Shown here in pieces: positions 51,224-59,423 of a stretch of DNA of 64,000 bases. Under the pieces are notes generated by a model, which was not told the origin of the DNA, ran no database searches, and saw only the letters and a program-made list of their open reading frames with translations. The stretch is from Pantoea alhagi (GTDB taxonomy: Bacteria > Pseudomonadota > Gammaproteobacteria > Enterobacterales > Enterobacteriaceae). The stretch spans positions 4,154,001 to 4,218,000 of the forward strand of contig NZ_CP019706.1 of the NCBI RefSeq assembly GCF_002101395.1, given 5' to 3'. Position numbers and translations under genes: made by a program. Positions within the stretch are counted from its first letter, which is position 1; every line of letters starts with the position of its first letter.

Positions 51224-52189
51224 TTACAGACGCTGACGAAAGTGCCGCCACGTTTGCGCCAGTGAGGGTCTTGACGAAGCAAGCCGTGAAGGATGAAGAT
51301 TACGCGCCTGCGGAGCGCCCAGATCAAAAGTAAAGGTGAAATCTGGCGCTTCGCCCATACGCAAATCACTGATAAACAGTTTGCCGTCGCGCTGCTGCAT
51401 GGCAAAAAAACCATGGCTAAACCAGGCGACACGCTCAACATGCGGATCTCCTTTCAACTGTTGGTAGAGCGCAGCGCCACGATCGTGCATGCTGAGCTGC
51501 AGCGGACGATGTGGCGCCAGCAGCGACCAGTAGCCCTCGTAGTAGCGCTCGGGCGTGACGGCGACCACGCGCCATACCAGCGTATTAAAAGCGGTGGGCG
51601 TCACCAGTAAATGAGGCTTAACGCCCAGCTGATGCGCCACCTGCGGCGCCACCTGATAAAGCGCAATCCCCTGCGCCGCCATGCTCCATAACAGATAGCC
51701 TGTACTGAGCGCCAAACCGGCGCGGCTCCAGCGCGGTTCGCGACGCCACAGGGCAACGATCAGGCAAATTATCAGCGGCAGCGTATACAGCGGATCGACA
51801 ATATAAATGCTGCCAATAGCCCAGGGGTAATCGGTAAAGGGCAGCCCCAGCTGGGTGCCATATACGGTCATCAGATCGAGCAACGGATGGGTGATCAACG
51901 CCAGCCAGACGGCAGGCCACCACTGGATCCACTGAAAGCGCTGTTTGACCACGCCGGCAAGCAGCCACGCCAGCAACGGTGAAAGCAACGTTAACCAGAC
52001 CAGCGCATGGCTTTCGGTGCGATGCAGAGTCATATTGCGGATTGCATCACCGTGATCGAGAAAAACATCCAGATCGGGCAAGGTGCCGCAAAATCCGCCC
52101 ACCAGCGCCGACTTCCAGAGCGGCGCTTTGCGCCCCATGACCGCCATGCCCACCGAGGCGCCCAAAACCAATTGCGAAACAGAATCCAT
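51224..52189 (-). CDS. YdjM/YbcI-type membrane-bound metal-dependent hydrolase-like protein
   Basis: 321 aa. The N-terminal half is a membrane domain of the PF04307 type (LexA-regulated, membrane-bound predicted hydrolase). TM segments and the putative metal-binding residues are GTLPDLDVFLDH (about residues 35-46), HRTESHALVW (56-65) and THPLLDLMTVYG (about 100-111). The C-terminal ~110 residues are soluble and less conserved. Activity is predicted only. No LexA box is visible upstream. It is convergent with cycA and followed upstream by rutR in the same direction. Confidence 0.8.
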   Translation of the reverse strand: MDSVSQLVLGASVGMAVMGRKAPLWKSALVGGFCGTLPDLDVFLDHGDAIRNMTLHRTESHALVWLTLLSPLLAWLLAGVVKQRFQWIQWWPAVWLALITHPLLDLMTVYGTQLGLPFTDYPWAIGSIYIVDPLYTLPLIICLIVALWRREPRWSRAGLALSTGYLLWSMAAQGIALYQVAPQVAHQLGVKPHLLVTPTAFNTLVWRVVAVTPERYYEGYWSLLAPHRPLQLSMHDRGAALYQQLKGDPHVERVAWFSHGFFAMQQRDGKLFISDLRMGEAPDFTFTFDLGAPQARNLHPSRLASSRPSLAQTWRHFRQRL

Positions 52190-52269
52190 GCTTGCTCCTG
52201 GGTTGCAATCTAACGCTATAAGCCTGGCGCAATTCTGTTTCGCTGAAGGTAAAGTTTTTTAATCGCCTC

Positions 52270-52905
52270 TCAGCGCACGCGAATGCCTTCAATCACCATA
52301 TGCTGCACGTTGCGCACCGCCTGGTTAAAAAACTCTTCGTCATTCAGCGTCTGGCCGGTTATCGCCTCTACCTGAACGGCAAAATCCGCATAGTGTTGCG
52401 TGGTGGCCCACAGCATAAACACCAAATGCTGCGGCTCTACCGGTGCCAGCCGCTTTTGCGCCACCCAGTTTTCAATCACCTGCGATTTTTCATCTATCAA
52501 CGCCTTAAGGTCGCTCTCAAGCTCGGCTTTCAGCAGCGGCGCGCCCTGCAGCATTTCCAGACAGAACAGTCGTGAAGCCTGAGGATGATCGCGCGATACC
52601 TCCATTTTCAGCTGGATATAGTGGCGAATCGCTGCCAGCGGCTCGTGATCTTCACGCAGCGCACGCAGCGGCGCTAACCAGACATCAAGGATCTCTTTCA
52701 GTACCGCGATATAGAGCGCTTCTTTAGAGGGAAAATAGTAAAGCAAATTGGTTTTTGATATACCGGCGCGCTCGGCCACTTTATCGAGGCGGGTGCCATG
52801 CATACCAAACTGCGAGAAGTATTCCAGCGCCGCGTCAAGTATGGCTGAACGCTTTGCCGCTGCCGCCTGTGAACGGCGTGTTGGTGTCTTATTTACCACT
52901 TTCAC
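52270..52905 (-). CDS. rutR: RutR, TetR-family regulator of pyrimidine metabolism
   Basis: 211 aa from a GTG at 52905, with AAGGA 5 nt upstream. A TTG at 52926 would add seven residues. The HTH is TRLDKVAERAGISKTNLLYYFPSKEALYIAVL (about residues 40-71), almost identical to E. coli RutR (212 aa). RutR responds to uracil and thymine. In E. coli it represses rut genes and acts on carAB and others. It is divergent from rutA, and a RutR box lies between them. Confidence 0.94.
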   Translation of the reverse strand: MKVVNKTPTRRSQAAAAKRSAILDAALEYFSQFGMHGTRLDKVAERAGISKTNLLYYFPSKEALYIAVLKEILDVWLAPLRALREDHEPLAAIRHYIQLKMEVSRDHPQASRLFCLEMLQGAPLLKAELESDLKALIDEKSQVIENWVAQKRLAPVEPQHLVFMLWATTQHYADFAVQVEAITGQTLNDEEFFNQAVRNVQHMVIEGIRVR

Positions 52906-53035
52906 CCTGATCCTTTTTCTGAACAATGCCCGCGCTGCATCTTAGCAGCTGGTCAGTTGAGTTAAGAAGTAATTAACCGATCTCGTTATCCGCTGATAGC
53001 GGATAGTGCCTTGCCTGATTTCTGTGCAGCAGGTT

Positions 53036-53051
53036 TTGACCAAATGGTCTG
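53036..53051. promoter_or_regulatory. RutR operator
   Basis: TTGACCAAATGGTCTG matches the known RutR site TTGACCAnnTGGTCAA at all but the last two positions. It lies between rutR and rutA, about 75 bp upstream of the sigma-54 element. Confidence 0.88.
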
Positions 53052-53123
53052 TTTTAGCGCATCGCCTGACGGCTCCTGCTGCTGTGCCTGTAAATTTCAT
53101 TGTTATATCAATCGGATAAGAAT

Positions 53124-53140
53124 TTGGCACACCTCTTGCT
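53124..53140 (+). promoter_or_regulatory. sigma-54 promoter of the rut operon
   Basis: TTGGCAC-ACCTC-TTGCT has the invariant GG (53126-53127) and GC (53138-53139) separated by exactly 10 nt, as in -24/-12 promoters. It is about 85 bp upstream of rutA. It fits NtrC-dependent nitrogen control of rut known in E. coli. I did not find a clear NtrC site by eye. Confidence 0.85.
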
Positions 53141-53225
53141 TTATTTGCCTTACGCGCCGCCGGAACAGGAAAGGCAGGAAGCCCCGCTGCGCACGTTGGT
53201 TAAACCACTTCCACGAGGGCTTCAT

Positions 53226-54317
53226 ATGAAAATTGGCGTTTTTATCCCGGTAGGTAATAACGGCTGGCTGATTTCCAGTAATGCGCCGCAGTACATGCCG
53301 ACCTTTGCGCTGAACAAAGCGATTGTGCAGAAAGCGGAGCATTACCATTTCGATTTTGCTTTATCGATGATCAAGCTGCGCGGTTTTGGCGGAAAAACGG
53401 AGTTCTGGGATCATAACCTGGAGTCCTTCACGCTGATGGCGGCGCTGGCCGCTGTGACCACGCGTATCGAAATCTATGCCACCGCTGCCACTCTTACTCT
53501 GCCGCCCGCTATTGTGGCGCGCATGGCCGCGACGATCGACTCGGTTGCGGAAGGACGTTTTGGCGTTAACCTGGTTACCGGCTGGCAGAAGCCAGAGTAT
53601 GAACAGATGGGACTGTGGCCGGGCGATGACTATTTCTCGCGCCGTTACGACTATCTGACCGAATACGTTACGGTGTTACGTGACCTCTGGGGCAGCGGCA
53701 AATCCGATTTGAAAGGCGAATTTTTTACCATGAATGACTGTCGCCTGAGTCCACGCCCGCAAAAAGCGATGAAAGTGATCTGCGCCGGTCAAAGCGACGC
53801 CGGAATGGCCTTTTCCGCCCGGCACGCCGACTATAACTTCTGCTTTGGCAAAGGAGTAAATACTCCGGCCGCCTTTGCGCCAACGGCAGCCCGCATGAAA
53901 GCCGCTGCAGAGGCCGTCGGGCGCGACGTCGGTTCGTTTGTGCTGTTTATGATTATCGCCGATGAAACGGACGAGGCAGCGCGCGCAAAATGGGAACATT
54001 ACAAGGCAGGCGCGGATGAGGAAGCCCTGGCCTGGCTTACCACTCAAAGCCAGCAGGACAAACGTTCCGGCAGCGATACCAACGTGCGTCAGATGGCCGA
54101 CCCCACCTCCGCAGTGAATATCAATATGGGTACGCTGGTGGGTTCGTATGCCAGCGTTGCGCGTATGCTGGATGAGGTCGCTGCCGTGGAGGGGACGCAG
54201 GGCGTGTTGTTGACCTTTGATGATTTTCTGCAGGGCATTGAGGCCTTTGGCGAGCGTATTCAGCCGTTGTTAGCCTGCCGGACACACGTTATCGCCGCAG
54301 CGCAGGAGGTAGCCTGA
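53226..54317 (+). CDS. rutA: RutA, flavin-dependent pyrimidine monooxygenase
   Basis: 363 aa from the ATG at 53226. The long upstream in-frame extension runs through the promoter and is rejected. It is a luciferase-fold, FMN-dependent enzyme that opens the uracil or thymine ring to ureidoacrylate with O2. It is nearly identical to E. coli RutA across FIPVGNNGWLISSNAPQYMP, DFALSMIKLRGFGGKTEFWDH and NLVTGWQKPEYEQMG. Reduced FMN comes from RutF. It is first in the rutABCDFG operon, with a 1-nt stop/start overlap (TGATG) with rutB. Confidence 0.97.
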   Translation: MKIGVFIPVGNNGWLISSNAPQYMPTFALNKAIVQKAEHYHFDFALSMIKLRGFGGKTEFWDHNLESFTLMAALAAVTTRIEIYATAATLTLPPAIVARMAATIDSVAEGRFGVNLVTGWQKPEYEQMGLWPGDDYFSRRYDYLTEYVTVLRDLWGSGKSDLKGEFFTMNDCRLSPRPQKAMKVICAGQSDAGMAFSARHADYNFCFGKGVNTPAAFAPTAARMKAAAEAVGRDVGSFVLFMIIADETDEAARAKWEHYKAGADEEALAWLTTQSQQDKRSGSDTNVRQMADPTSAVNINMGTLVGSYASVARMLDEVAAVEGTQGVLLTFDDFLQGIEAFGERIQPLLACRTHVIAAAQEVA

Positions 54318-55048
54318 TGAACACGGTTATTTGCAACAGCGTCAGCCAGCAGGCGACCGTTACGCTGCCCGCCCGTCCTGAAAATATTGCTTTCCCGCCA
54401 GCGCAAACGGCACTGATTGTGGTGGATATGCAGAATGCCTACGCCACGCCTGGCGGCTACCTTGACCTGGCGGGCTTTGACGTTTCCGCCACCCAGCCGG
54501 TAATTGAAAATATCGCCGTCGCCGTGCAGGCCGCGCGCGCCGCCGGCATCCAGATTATCTGGTTTCAGAATGGCTGGGACCCGCAGTACGTTGAAGCCGG
54601 GGATGCCGGCTCGCCTAATTACCATAAATCCAACGCATTAAAAACCATGCGCAAACAGCCGCAGCTACAGGGCAAACTGCTGGCCAAAGGCGGATGGGAC
54701 TATGCGCTGGTGGACCGTCTTCAGCCGCAACCGGGCGATATTGTGCTGCCCAAGCCGCGCTATAGCGGCTTTTACCACACTCCGCTCGACGGCATGCTGC
54801 GCAGTCGCAACATCCGCCACCTGGTTTTCACCGGCATCGCCACCAATGTCTGTGTGGAATCGACGCTGCGCGACGGCTTTTTCCTGGAATATTTCGGCAT
54901 CGTTCTGGAAGACGCGACTTATCAGGCAGGCCCACCTTTTGCCCAACAGGCAGCGATTTTTAACATTGAGACTTTTTTCGGCTGGGTTTCCGATGTGAAT
55001 ACCTTTTGCGCCACGCTGGCTGAACCAGCGCTTAAGCGCCTGGCCTGA
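54317..55048 (+). CDS. rutB: RutB, ureidoacrylate amidohydrolase
   Basis: 243 aa, isochorismatase-like cysteine hydrolase fold. The catalytic triad elements are Asp in ALIVVDMQNAY (about residue 38), Lys in VLPKPRYSGFY, and Cys in FTGIATNVCVEST (about residue 180). It cleaves ureidoacrylate to aminoacrylate, releasing carbamate and so ammonia. It is slightly longer than E. coli RutB at the N-terminus. It is translationally coupled to rutA. Confidence 0.96.
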   Translation: MNTVICNSVSQQATVTLPARPENIAFPPAQTALIVVDMQNAYATPGGYLDLAGFDVSATQPVIENIAVAVQAARAAGIQIIWFQNGWDPQYVEAGDAGSPNYHKSNALKTMRKQPQLQGKLLAKGGWDYALVDRLQPQPGDIVLPKPRYSGFYHTPLDGMLRSRNIRHLVFTGIATNVCVESTLRDGFFLEYFGIVLEDATYQAGPPFAQQAAIFNIETFFGWVSDVNTFCATLAEPALKRLA

Positions 55049-55075
55049 ACCGTCGTCCCCACAGGAGCTATCTTC

Positions 55076-55462
55076 ATGCCTAAACATGTGATTATTCCAC
55101 CCGGCAGTGGAACACCTATCGCCCCTTTTGTGCCCGGCACGCTGGCGGACGGCGTGGTGTATGTCTCAGGTACGCTGCCCTTCGATCGCGAAAACAATGT
55201 GGTTCACGTGGGCGATCCCGCCGCGCAGACGCGTCACGTCCTGGAAACCATTAAAAGCGTGATCGAAACGGCGGGTGGCACCCTGGAAGATGTGACCTTT
55301 AATGCGATTTTCCTTACCGACTGGAGCCACTACGCCGCCATAAATCAGGCGTATGCCGAATACTTTCCGGGCGATAAACCGGCCCGTTTCTGTATTCAGT
55401 GCGGGCTGGTAAAGCCAGAGGCGCTGGTAGAAATCGCCTCCACTGCGCATATCGCTAAGTGA
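55076..55462 (+). CDS. rutC: RutC, RidA-family aminoacrylate deaminase
   Basis: 128 aa, the usual size of RutC and RidA trimers. Motifs are GTPIAPFVPGTLADGVVYVSGTLP (about residues 10-33) and the conserved Arg in KPARFCIQCGLVKPEALVEIA. It speeds hydrolysis of aminoacrylate to malonic semialdehyde. It begins 28 bp after rutB with an AGGAG ribosome binding site. It is in the middle of the rut operon. Confidence 0.96.
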   Translation: MPKHVIIPPGSGTPIAPFVPGTLADGVVYVSGTLPFDRENNVVHVGDPAAQTRHVLETIKSVIETAGGTLEDVTFNAIFLTDWSHYAAINQAYAEYFPGDKPARFCIQCGLVKPEALVEIASTAHIAK

Positions 55463-55469
55463 GGCGCCA

Positions 55470-56297
55470 ATGCATCTGAATATTACGGGCCTGCGCGGAG
55501 ACAACGCGCCGGTGCTGGTGCTTGCGGCTGGTTTAGGCGGGCTGGGCAGCTTTTGGCTACCGCAGTTAAACGCGCTACGTGAACGCTATCGGGTCGTGAG
55601 TTACGACCAGCGCGGCACCGGCCGCAATGCTGACCGGCTGCCTGAAGGCTACAGCCTGCAGGATATGGCCGCCGAGCTGGCGGAAAGTTTACAGCTGGCA
55701 GGCATTGAGCGTTTCGATCTGTTGGGACATGCGCTGGGTGGCCTGATTGGGCTACAGCTGGCGCTGGACTATCCCACACGCGTCAAACGCATTGTGGTAG
55801 TGAACGGCTGGCTTAGCCTTGATGCACATACGCGCCGCTGTTTTCGCGTTCGTCAGGATCTGTTGCTTAACGCAGGCGTTGAAGCCTGGGTGCGGGCGCA
55901 GCCGCTGTTTCTCTATCCTGCCGACTGGCTTTCTGCCCATCAGGCACGTATTGAGGCGGAGGATGCGCTGCACTGCGCCCATTTTCAGGGCATGGAAAAC
56001 CTGCTGCTGCGCCTGCATGCGCTGATGAGCGCCGACTTTCGTTCGTTTGCCAGCGCCATCACCCAACCGGTGCTGGCGCTGTGCAGCCGCGATGACCTGC
56101 TGGTGCCCTGGATCTGCTCACAGCAGCTGTGCGAGGCGCTGCCCAACGCCACGTTCCGGCAAATGAACTGGGGCGGACATGCCATGAGCGTGACCGATAG
56201 TTCTGCCTTCAACGCGCTGCTGCTGGCATGGCTTGACGCTACGCCTGAGACCATGCAGTCCACATCCGATGCGCTGCCGGAAACGCTGCGCAGCTAA
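55470..56297 (+). CDS. rutD: RutD, alpha/beta-hydrolase-fold protein
   Basis: 275 aa with an alpha/beta-hydrolase fold. The nucleophile elbow reads GHALGG, with Ala where Ser is usual. E. coli RutD also has Ala there, so this is normal for the family. The proposed role is to speed breakdown of aminoacrylate or carbamate intermediates. Other marks are YDQRGTGRN (oxyanion region) and HAMSVTD (His of the triad). It starts 8 bp after rutC. In E. coli rutE would follow, but here rutF follows directly. Confidence 0.94.
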   Translation: MHLNITGLRGDNAPVLVLAAGLGGLGSFWLPQLNALRERYRVVSYDQRGTGRNADRLPEGYSLQDMAAELAESLQLAGIERFDLLGHALGGLIGLQLALDYPTRVKRIVVVNGWLSLDAHTRRCFRVRQDLLLNAGVEAWVRAQPLFLYPADWLSAHQARIEAEDALHCAHFQGMENLLLRLHALMSADFRSFASAITQPVLALCSRDDLLVPWICSQQLCEALPNATFRQMNWGGHAMSVTDSSAFNALLLAWLDATPETMQSTSDALPETLRS

Positions 56298-56322
56298 ACC
56301 GCTTACCACATAAGGAGTGATC

Positions 56323-56847
56323 ATGTCGCATACCGCTTTATCCCCTGCGCTTTCCGCCGTGGAGAAACAGGATTTTCGTAACGCGATGGCACGCCTCGGT
56401 GCCGCCGTCAATATCATCACTACGGATGGGCCTGGCGGCCGCGCCGGTTTTACCGCATCGGCGGTTTGCAGCGTCACCGATTCGCCACCGACGCTGCTGG
56501 TTTGCCTGAACCGCTCCGCCTCGGTATGGCCCACGTTTATGCAAAACCAGGTGCTGTGCGTAAATACCCTTGCGGCGGAACATGAGGCGCTGTCGAACCT
56601 GTTCGGCGGTAAAACGCCGATGGCGGAGCGTTTTATTGCCGCCGAATGGGCCACGCTGCTCACTGGCGCACCGATACTGAACGGGGCCGTGGCCTCTTTC
56701 GACTGCCGCATCAGCCAGACGATTAGCGTCGGTACGCACGATATCCTGTTTTGCGAAGCGCAGGCACTGGTCTGTAATCATCATGGCGCCGGTTTGATCT
56801 ATTTCGATCGCGGCTATCACCATCTGTTACGGCAGGAAGCCCGTTAA
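56323..56847 (+). CDS. rutF: RutF, FMN reductase
   Basis: 174 aa from the ATG at 56323, 6 nt after AAGGAG. A GTG at 56317 lies inside that site. It is a flavin reductase-like (split-barrel) protein with FRNAMARLGAAVNIITTDGPGGRAGFTASAVCSVTDSPP-type residues 19-56. It supplies reduced FMN to RutA using NADH. It follows rutD by 25 bp, with no rutE between. Confidence 0.95.
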   Translation: MSHTALSPALSAVEKQDFRNAMARLGAAVNIITTDGPGGRAGFTASAVCSVTDSPPTLLVCLNRSASVWPTFMQNQVLCVNTLAAEHEALSNLFGGKTPMAERFIAAEWATLLTGAPILNGAVASFDCRISQTISVGTHDILFCEAQALVCNHHGAGLIYFDRGYHHLLRQEAR

Positions 56848-56891
56848 CCCCGCTGCGGCGGCTCATCCCTTTTCCTCTGCAGGAGAAAATA

Positions 56892-58223
56892 ATGGCGCAT
56901 TCCTGGTTTCCTCAATGGCATAAAAAAACGGCGATAAGCGAAGATGGCGTGATCGCCCCGGATGAGACGCTGCCGCTGGGGCAGACAGTGATCCTCGGCC
57001 TGCAACATGCGGTAGCCATGTTTGGCGCAACCGTGTTAATGCCGCTCCTCATGGGGCTGGACCCCAATCTCGCCATCATGATGTCCGGCATCGGCACTCT
57101 GCTGTTTTTCCTGGTGACCGGCGGGCGAGTGCCAAGCTACCTCGGTTCCAGCGCCGCTTTTGTTGGCGTAGTGATTGCCGTTACCGGCTTTAACGGACAG
57201 GGCCTTAATCCGCATTTAGGCGTCGCGCTGGGAGGCATTATCGCCTGCGGTCTGCTTTATACCCTGACTGGCGTGGTGGTGGTCAAAGCGGGCACGCGCT
57301 GGATTGAACGGCTTATGCCGCCGGTGGTCACCGGCGCGGTGGTGATGGCGATCGGGCTGAATCTGGCACCTGTAGCGGTGCGCAGCGTCTCAGCGTCGGT
57401 TTTTGACAGCTGGATGGCGGTGCTGACCATTCTCTGTATCGGCACGGTAGCGGTGTTTACCCGTGGCATGGTGCAGCGTCTGCTGATCCTGGCAGGGCTT
57501 ATTATTGCCTGGGCGTTCTATGCGTTGTTGACCAATGGGTTTGGTCTCGGCAAGCCGGTCGATTTTAGTCCGATCGCCAGCGCGCCATGGTTTGGCTTTC
57601 CACAGCTTACCGCGCCGGTTTTTTCAGTGTCAGCTATTACAATGATCGCGCCGGTGGCAGTTATTTTGGTGGCGGAAAATCTTGGACATATCAAAGCAGT
57701 GGCGAGCATGACCGGACGTAACCTCGACCCCTATATCGGACGCGCTTTCATCGGCGACGGGTTGGCAACCCTGCTTTCCAGCAGCGTTGGCGGTAGCGGC
57801 GTCACCACCTATGCAGAAAATATCGGCGTAATGGCGGTTACCCGCGTTTACTCCACGCTGGCTTTTGTGGCTGCAGCGCTAATCGCCTTGCTCCTTGGCT
57901 TCTCACCGAAATTTGGCGCGCTGATCCATACCCTTCCCGCGCCGGTCATTGGTGGAGCCTCAATCGTGGTGTTCGGGCTGATCGCCGTAGCGGGCGCGCG
58001 CATTTGGCTGCAGAATCAGGTTGATCTGAGCAAGAACGGCAACTTGATTATGGTTGCGGTTACGCTGGTGCTGGGCGCTGGCGACTTCTCGCTGAAAATC
58101 GGTGCCTTTACGCTCGGCGGAATCGGCACCGCCACCTTCGGGGCAATTATGCTGCATGCTATCCTGCGTTATCGCCGCAGCTCACCCCTTAGCGAGGCGG
58201 AGATCCTGCGGCAGAATCGTTAG
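56892..58223 (+). CDS. rutG: RutG, uracil/pyrimidine permease
   Basis: 443 aa, nucleobase:cation symporter-2 family with about 14 TM segments. Motifs are LGLQHAVAMFGATVLMPLLMG (residues 34-54), the transport-site region ENLGHIKAVASMTGRNL near residue 258, and GDGLATLLSSSVGGSGVTTYAENIG (about 290-315). It brings uracil or thymine in for the Rut pathway. It is the last gene of the operon, followed by a terminator within the end of the convergent EamA gene. Confidence 0.95.
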   Translation: MAHSWFPQWHKKTAISEDGVIAPDETLPLGQTVILGLQHAVAMFGATVLMPLLMGLDPNLAIMMSGIGTLLFFLVTGGRVPSYLGSSAAFVGVVIAVTGFNGQGLNPHLGVALGGIIACGLLYTLTGVVVVKAGTRWIERLMPPVVTGAVVMAIGLNLAPVAVRSVSASVFDSWMAVLTILCIGTVAVFTRGMVQRLLILAGLIIAWAFYALLTNGFGLGKPVDFSPIASAPWFGFPQLTAPVFSVSAITMIAPVAVILVAENLGHIKAVASMTGRNLDPYIGRAFIGDGLATLLSSSVGGSGVTTYAENIGVMAVTRVYSTLAFVAAALIALLLGFSPKFGALIHTLPAPVIGGASIVVFGLIAVAGARIWLQNQVDLSKNGNLIMVAVTLVLGAGDFSLKIGAFTLGGIGTATFGAIMLHAILRYRRSSPLSEAEILRQNR

Positions 58224-58226
58224 CCT

Positions 58227-59135
58227 CTACTTTTCCACGGCGGGTTGGCTTTTTGCCCGCCTTTTCAGTTTAAATTCACTCACCAGCACTCCCAGCACAA
58301 TTAATGCGCCGCCCAGCAGCGCCGTGCCGGGCAGCCGTTCGCCAGCAATACGCCCCACTACGCCCGCCCATACCGGCTCGCCGGCATAGATAACCGTGGC
58401 TCGCGTGGGTGAAACACTGCGCTGTGCCCAGTTCATTGTCACCTGAATCAGCGCGCTGGCGAGTCCCAGTCCCAGCGCGCTGCCCCAAAGCCAGGTTGAC
58501 ATAGCGGGCACGCTTTCACCGTTGGGCTGCATCATCAGAAAAGAAAACAGAGACGCCACGCCCAGCTGCACAATAGTGACGCGGCGAATATCGACTTTGC
58601 CTGCGCTGGCGCCGATCAGGATAATTTCCGCCGCAATCGCCAGCGTACTGAGCAACGTCGCGATTTCGCCCCGACTCAGCGTCAGGCCACCGCTCTCCGG
58701 TCCCGCCACCAGCAGCAGTCCGATAAAAGCCAGCGCCACGCCGCACCACGCCATCAGGCCGGGCATTTTGCCCAGGAATACCCACTGTAGCAACGGCACC
58801 AGCGGCACGTATAACGCGGTAATAAAGGCTGACTGACTGCCAGAGATGGTTTGCATGCCCCAGGTTTGTAAGCCATAGCCGCAACCAATCGCAATGCCGA
58901 TCCAGAAGCCCGCCAGCAGTTCACGCCGCGTAAAGCCACCCAGCGTGCGCCATGAAAAGAGCAGCAGGAGCAGCGTTGCGGTGGCGAAACGCACGCCGAC
59001 GAAAAAGAAAGGGCCGCTCATGGTCATAGCATGGTGCACCACCATAAAGGTGCCACCCCAGATCATGGTAATAAAAATCAGAATGCCTTCCTGCAGCGTA
59101 AGCGTCCATTTGTAGCGAGATAACCGGCCCGACAT
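58227..59135 (-). CDS. EamA/DMT-superfamily transporter
   Basis: 302 aa with ten TM segments in two EamA repeats. Motifs are IWGGTFMVVHHAMTMSGPFFFVGVRFATATLLLL (about residues 25-58) and, in the second repeat, WAQRSVSPTRATVIYAGEPVWAGVVGRIAGERL. It probably exports an amino acid or other metabolite. The substrate is unknown. It ends in a basic cytoplasmic tail (FKLKRRAKSQ). It is convergent with rutG, and its 3' codons double as the rut terminator. Confidence 0.88.
   Translation of the reverse strand: MSGRLSRYKWTLTLQEGILIFITMIWGGTFMVVHHAMTMSGPFFFVGVRFATATLLLLLFSWRTLGGFTRRELLAGFWIGIAIGCGYGLQTWGMQTISGSQSAFITALYVPLVPLLQWVFLGKMPGLMAWCGVALAFIGLLLVAGPESGGLTLSRGEIATLLSTLAIAAEIILIGASAGKVDIRRVTIVQLGVASLFSFLMMQPNGESVPAMSTWLWGSALGLGLASALIQVTMNWAQRSVSPTRATVIYAGEPVWAGVVGRIAGERLPGTALLGGALIVLGVLVSEFKLKRRAKSQPAVEK
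58239..58265 (+). terminator. Terminator of the rut operon
   Basis: GGCGGG (58239-58244) and CCCGCC (58256-58261) form a 6-bp stem, followed by TTTT. It overlaps the last codons of the convergent EamA-type gene. Confidence 0.65.
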
Positions 59136-59232
59136 ATTTATCCATTCCTTACAGCGAAGGCTGCCAGTGTGCTTGTCTCACCACATCGGGTCAATGGTGT
59201 TGACAGCTTCCAGGCAAGCTTGTGGAGTTCTT

Positions 59233-59239
59233 CTATACT
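59233..59239 (+). promoter_or_regulatory. sigma-S-like -10 element upstream of the sORF and wrbA
   Basis: CTATACT, preceded by T, matches the RpoS-favoured -10 (KCTATACT). It lies 41 bp upstream of the 29-codon ORF. A TTGACA at 59200 is too far (28 bp) to pair with it. wrbA is known to be RpoS-dependent in E. coli. Confidence 0.45.
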
Positions 59240-59279
59240 CTGTTACTGAAGTTATCTTTCATTGCTACAGGAGAACGTT

Positions 59280-59369
59280 ATGTCACAGAAACAATCCCAG
59301 CAGAGTAAAGACGATCCAAAACAGGCACCGGAATCAGGTGATAAAAAGCCTGCTAACCCGAAAAAGTAA
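59280..59369 (+). CDS. 29-aa hydrophilic small ORF upstream of wrbA
   Basis: An ATG at 59280 preceded by AGGAGA at good spacing opens a 29-codon frame made almost only of Lys, Gln, Pro, Ser, Asp and Ala (begins MSQKQSQQSKDDPKQAPESG). It ends 54 bp before wrbA. It has no TM or signal sequence and is probably disordered. E. coli has ymdF (a KGG-repeat protein) near this spot, but this is not YmdF. It could be a real stress-related small protein or a leader ORF for wrbA-yccJ. Confidence 0.6.
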   Translation: MSQKQSQQSKDDPKQAPESGDKKPANPKK

Positions 59370-59423
59370 ACGCGTCCGGCTGACCGCCGTAGAGATCGAA
59401 ACTCTTCCACAGGGAGCTGAACA

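Noticed and set aside
53100..53225. N-terminal extension of RutA to an upstream ATG
   Set aside because: The extension runs over the sigma-54 promoter, has no ribosome binding site and is not conserved. The ATG at 53226 has GAGGG and aligns with RutA.
55470..56297. Loss of the catalytic Ser in RutD (GHALGG)
   Set aside because: E. coli RutD has the same Ala, so this is a family feature and not a local mutation.
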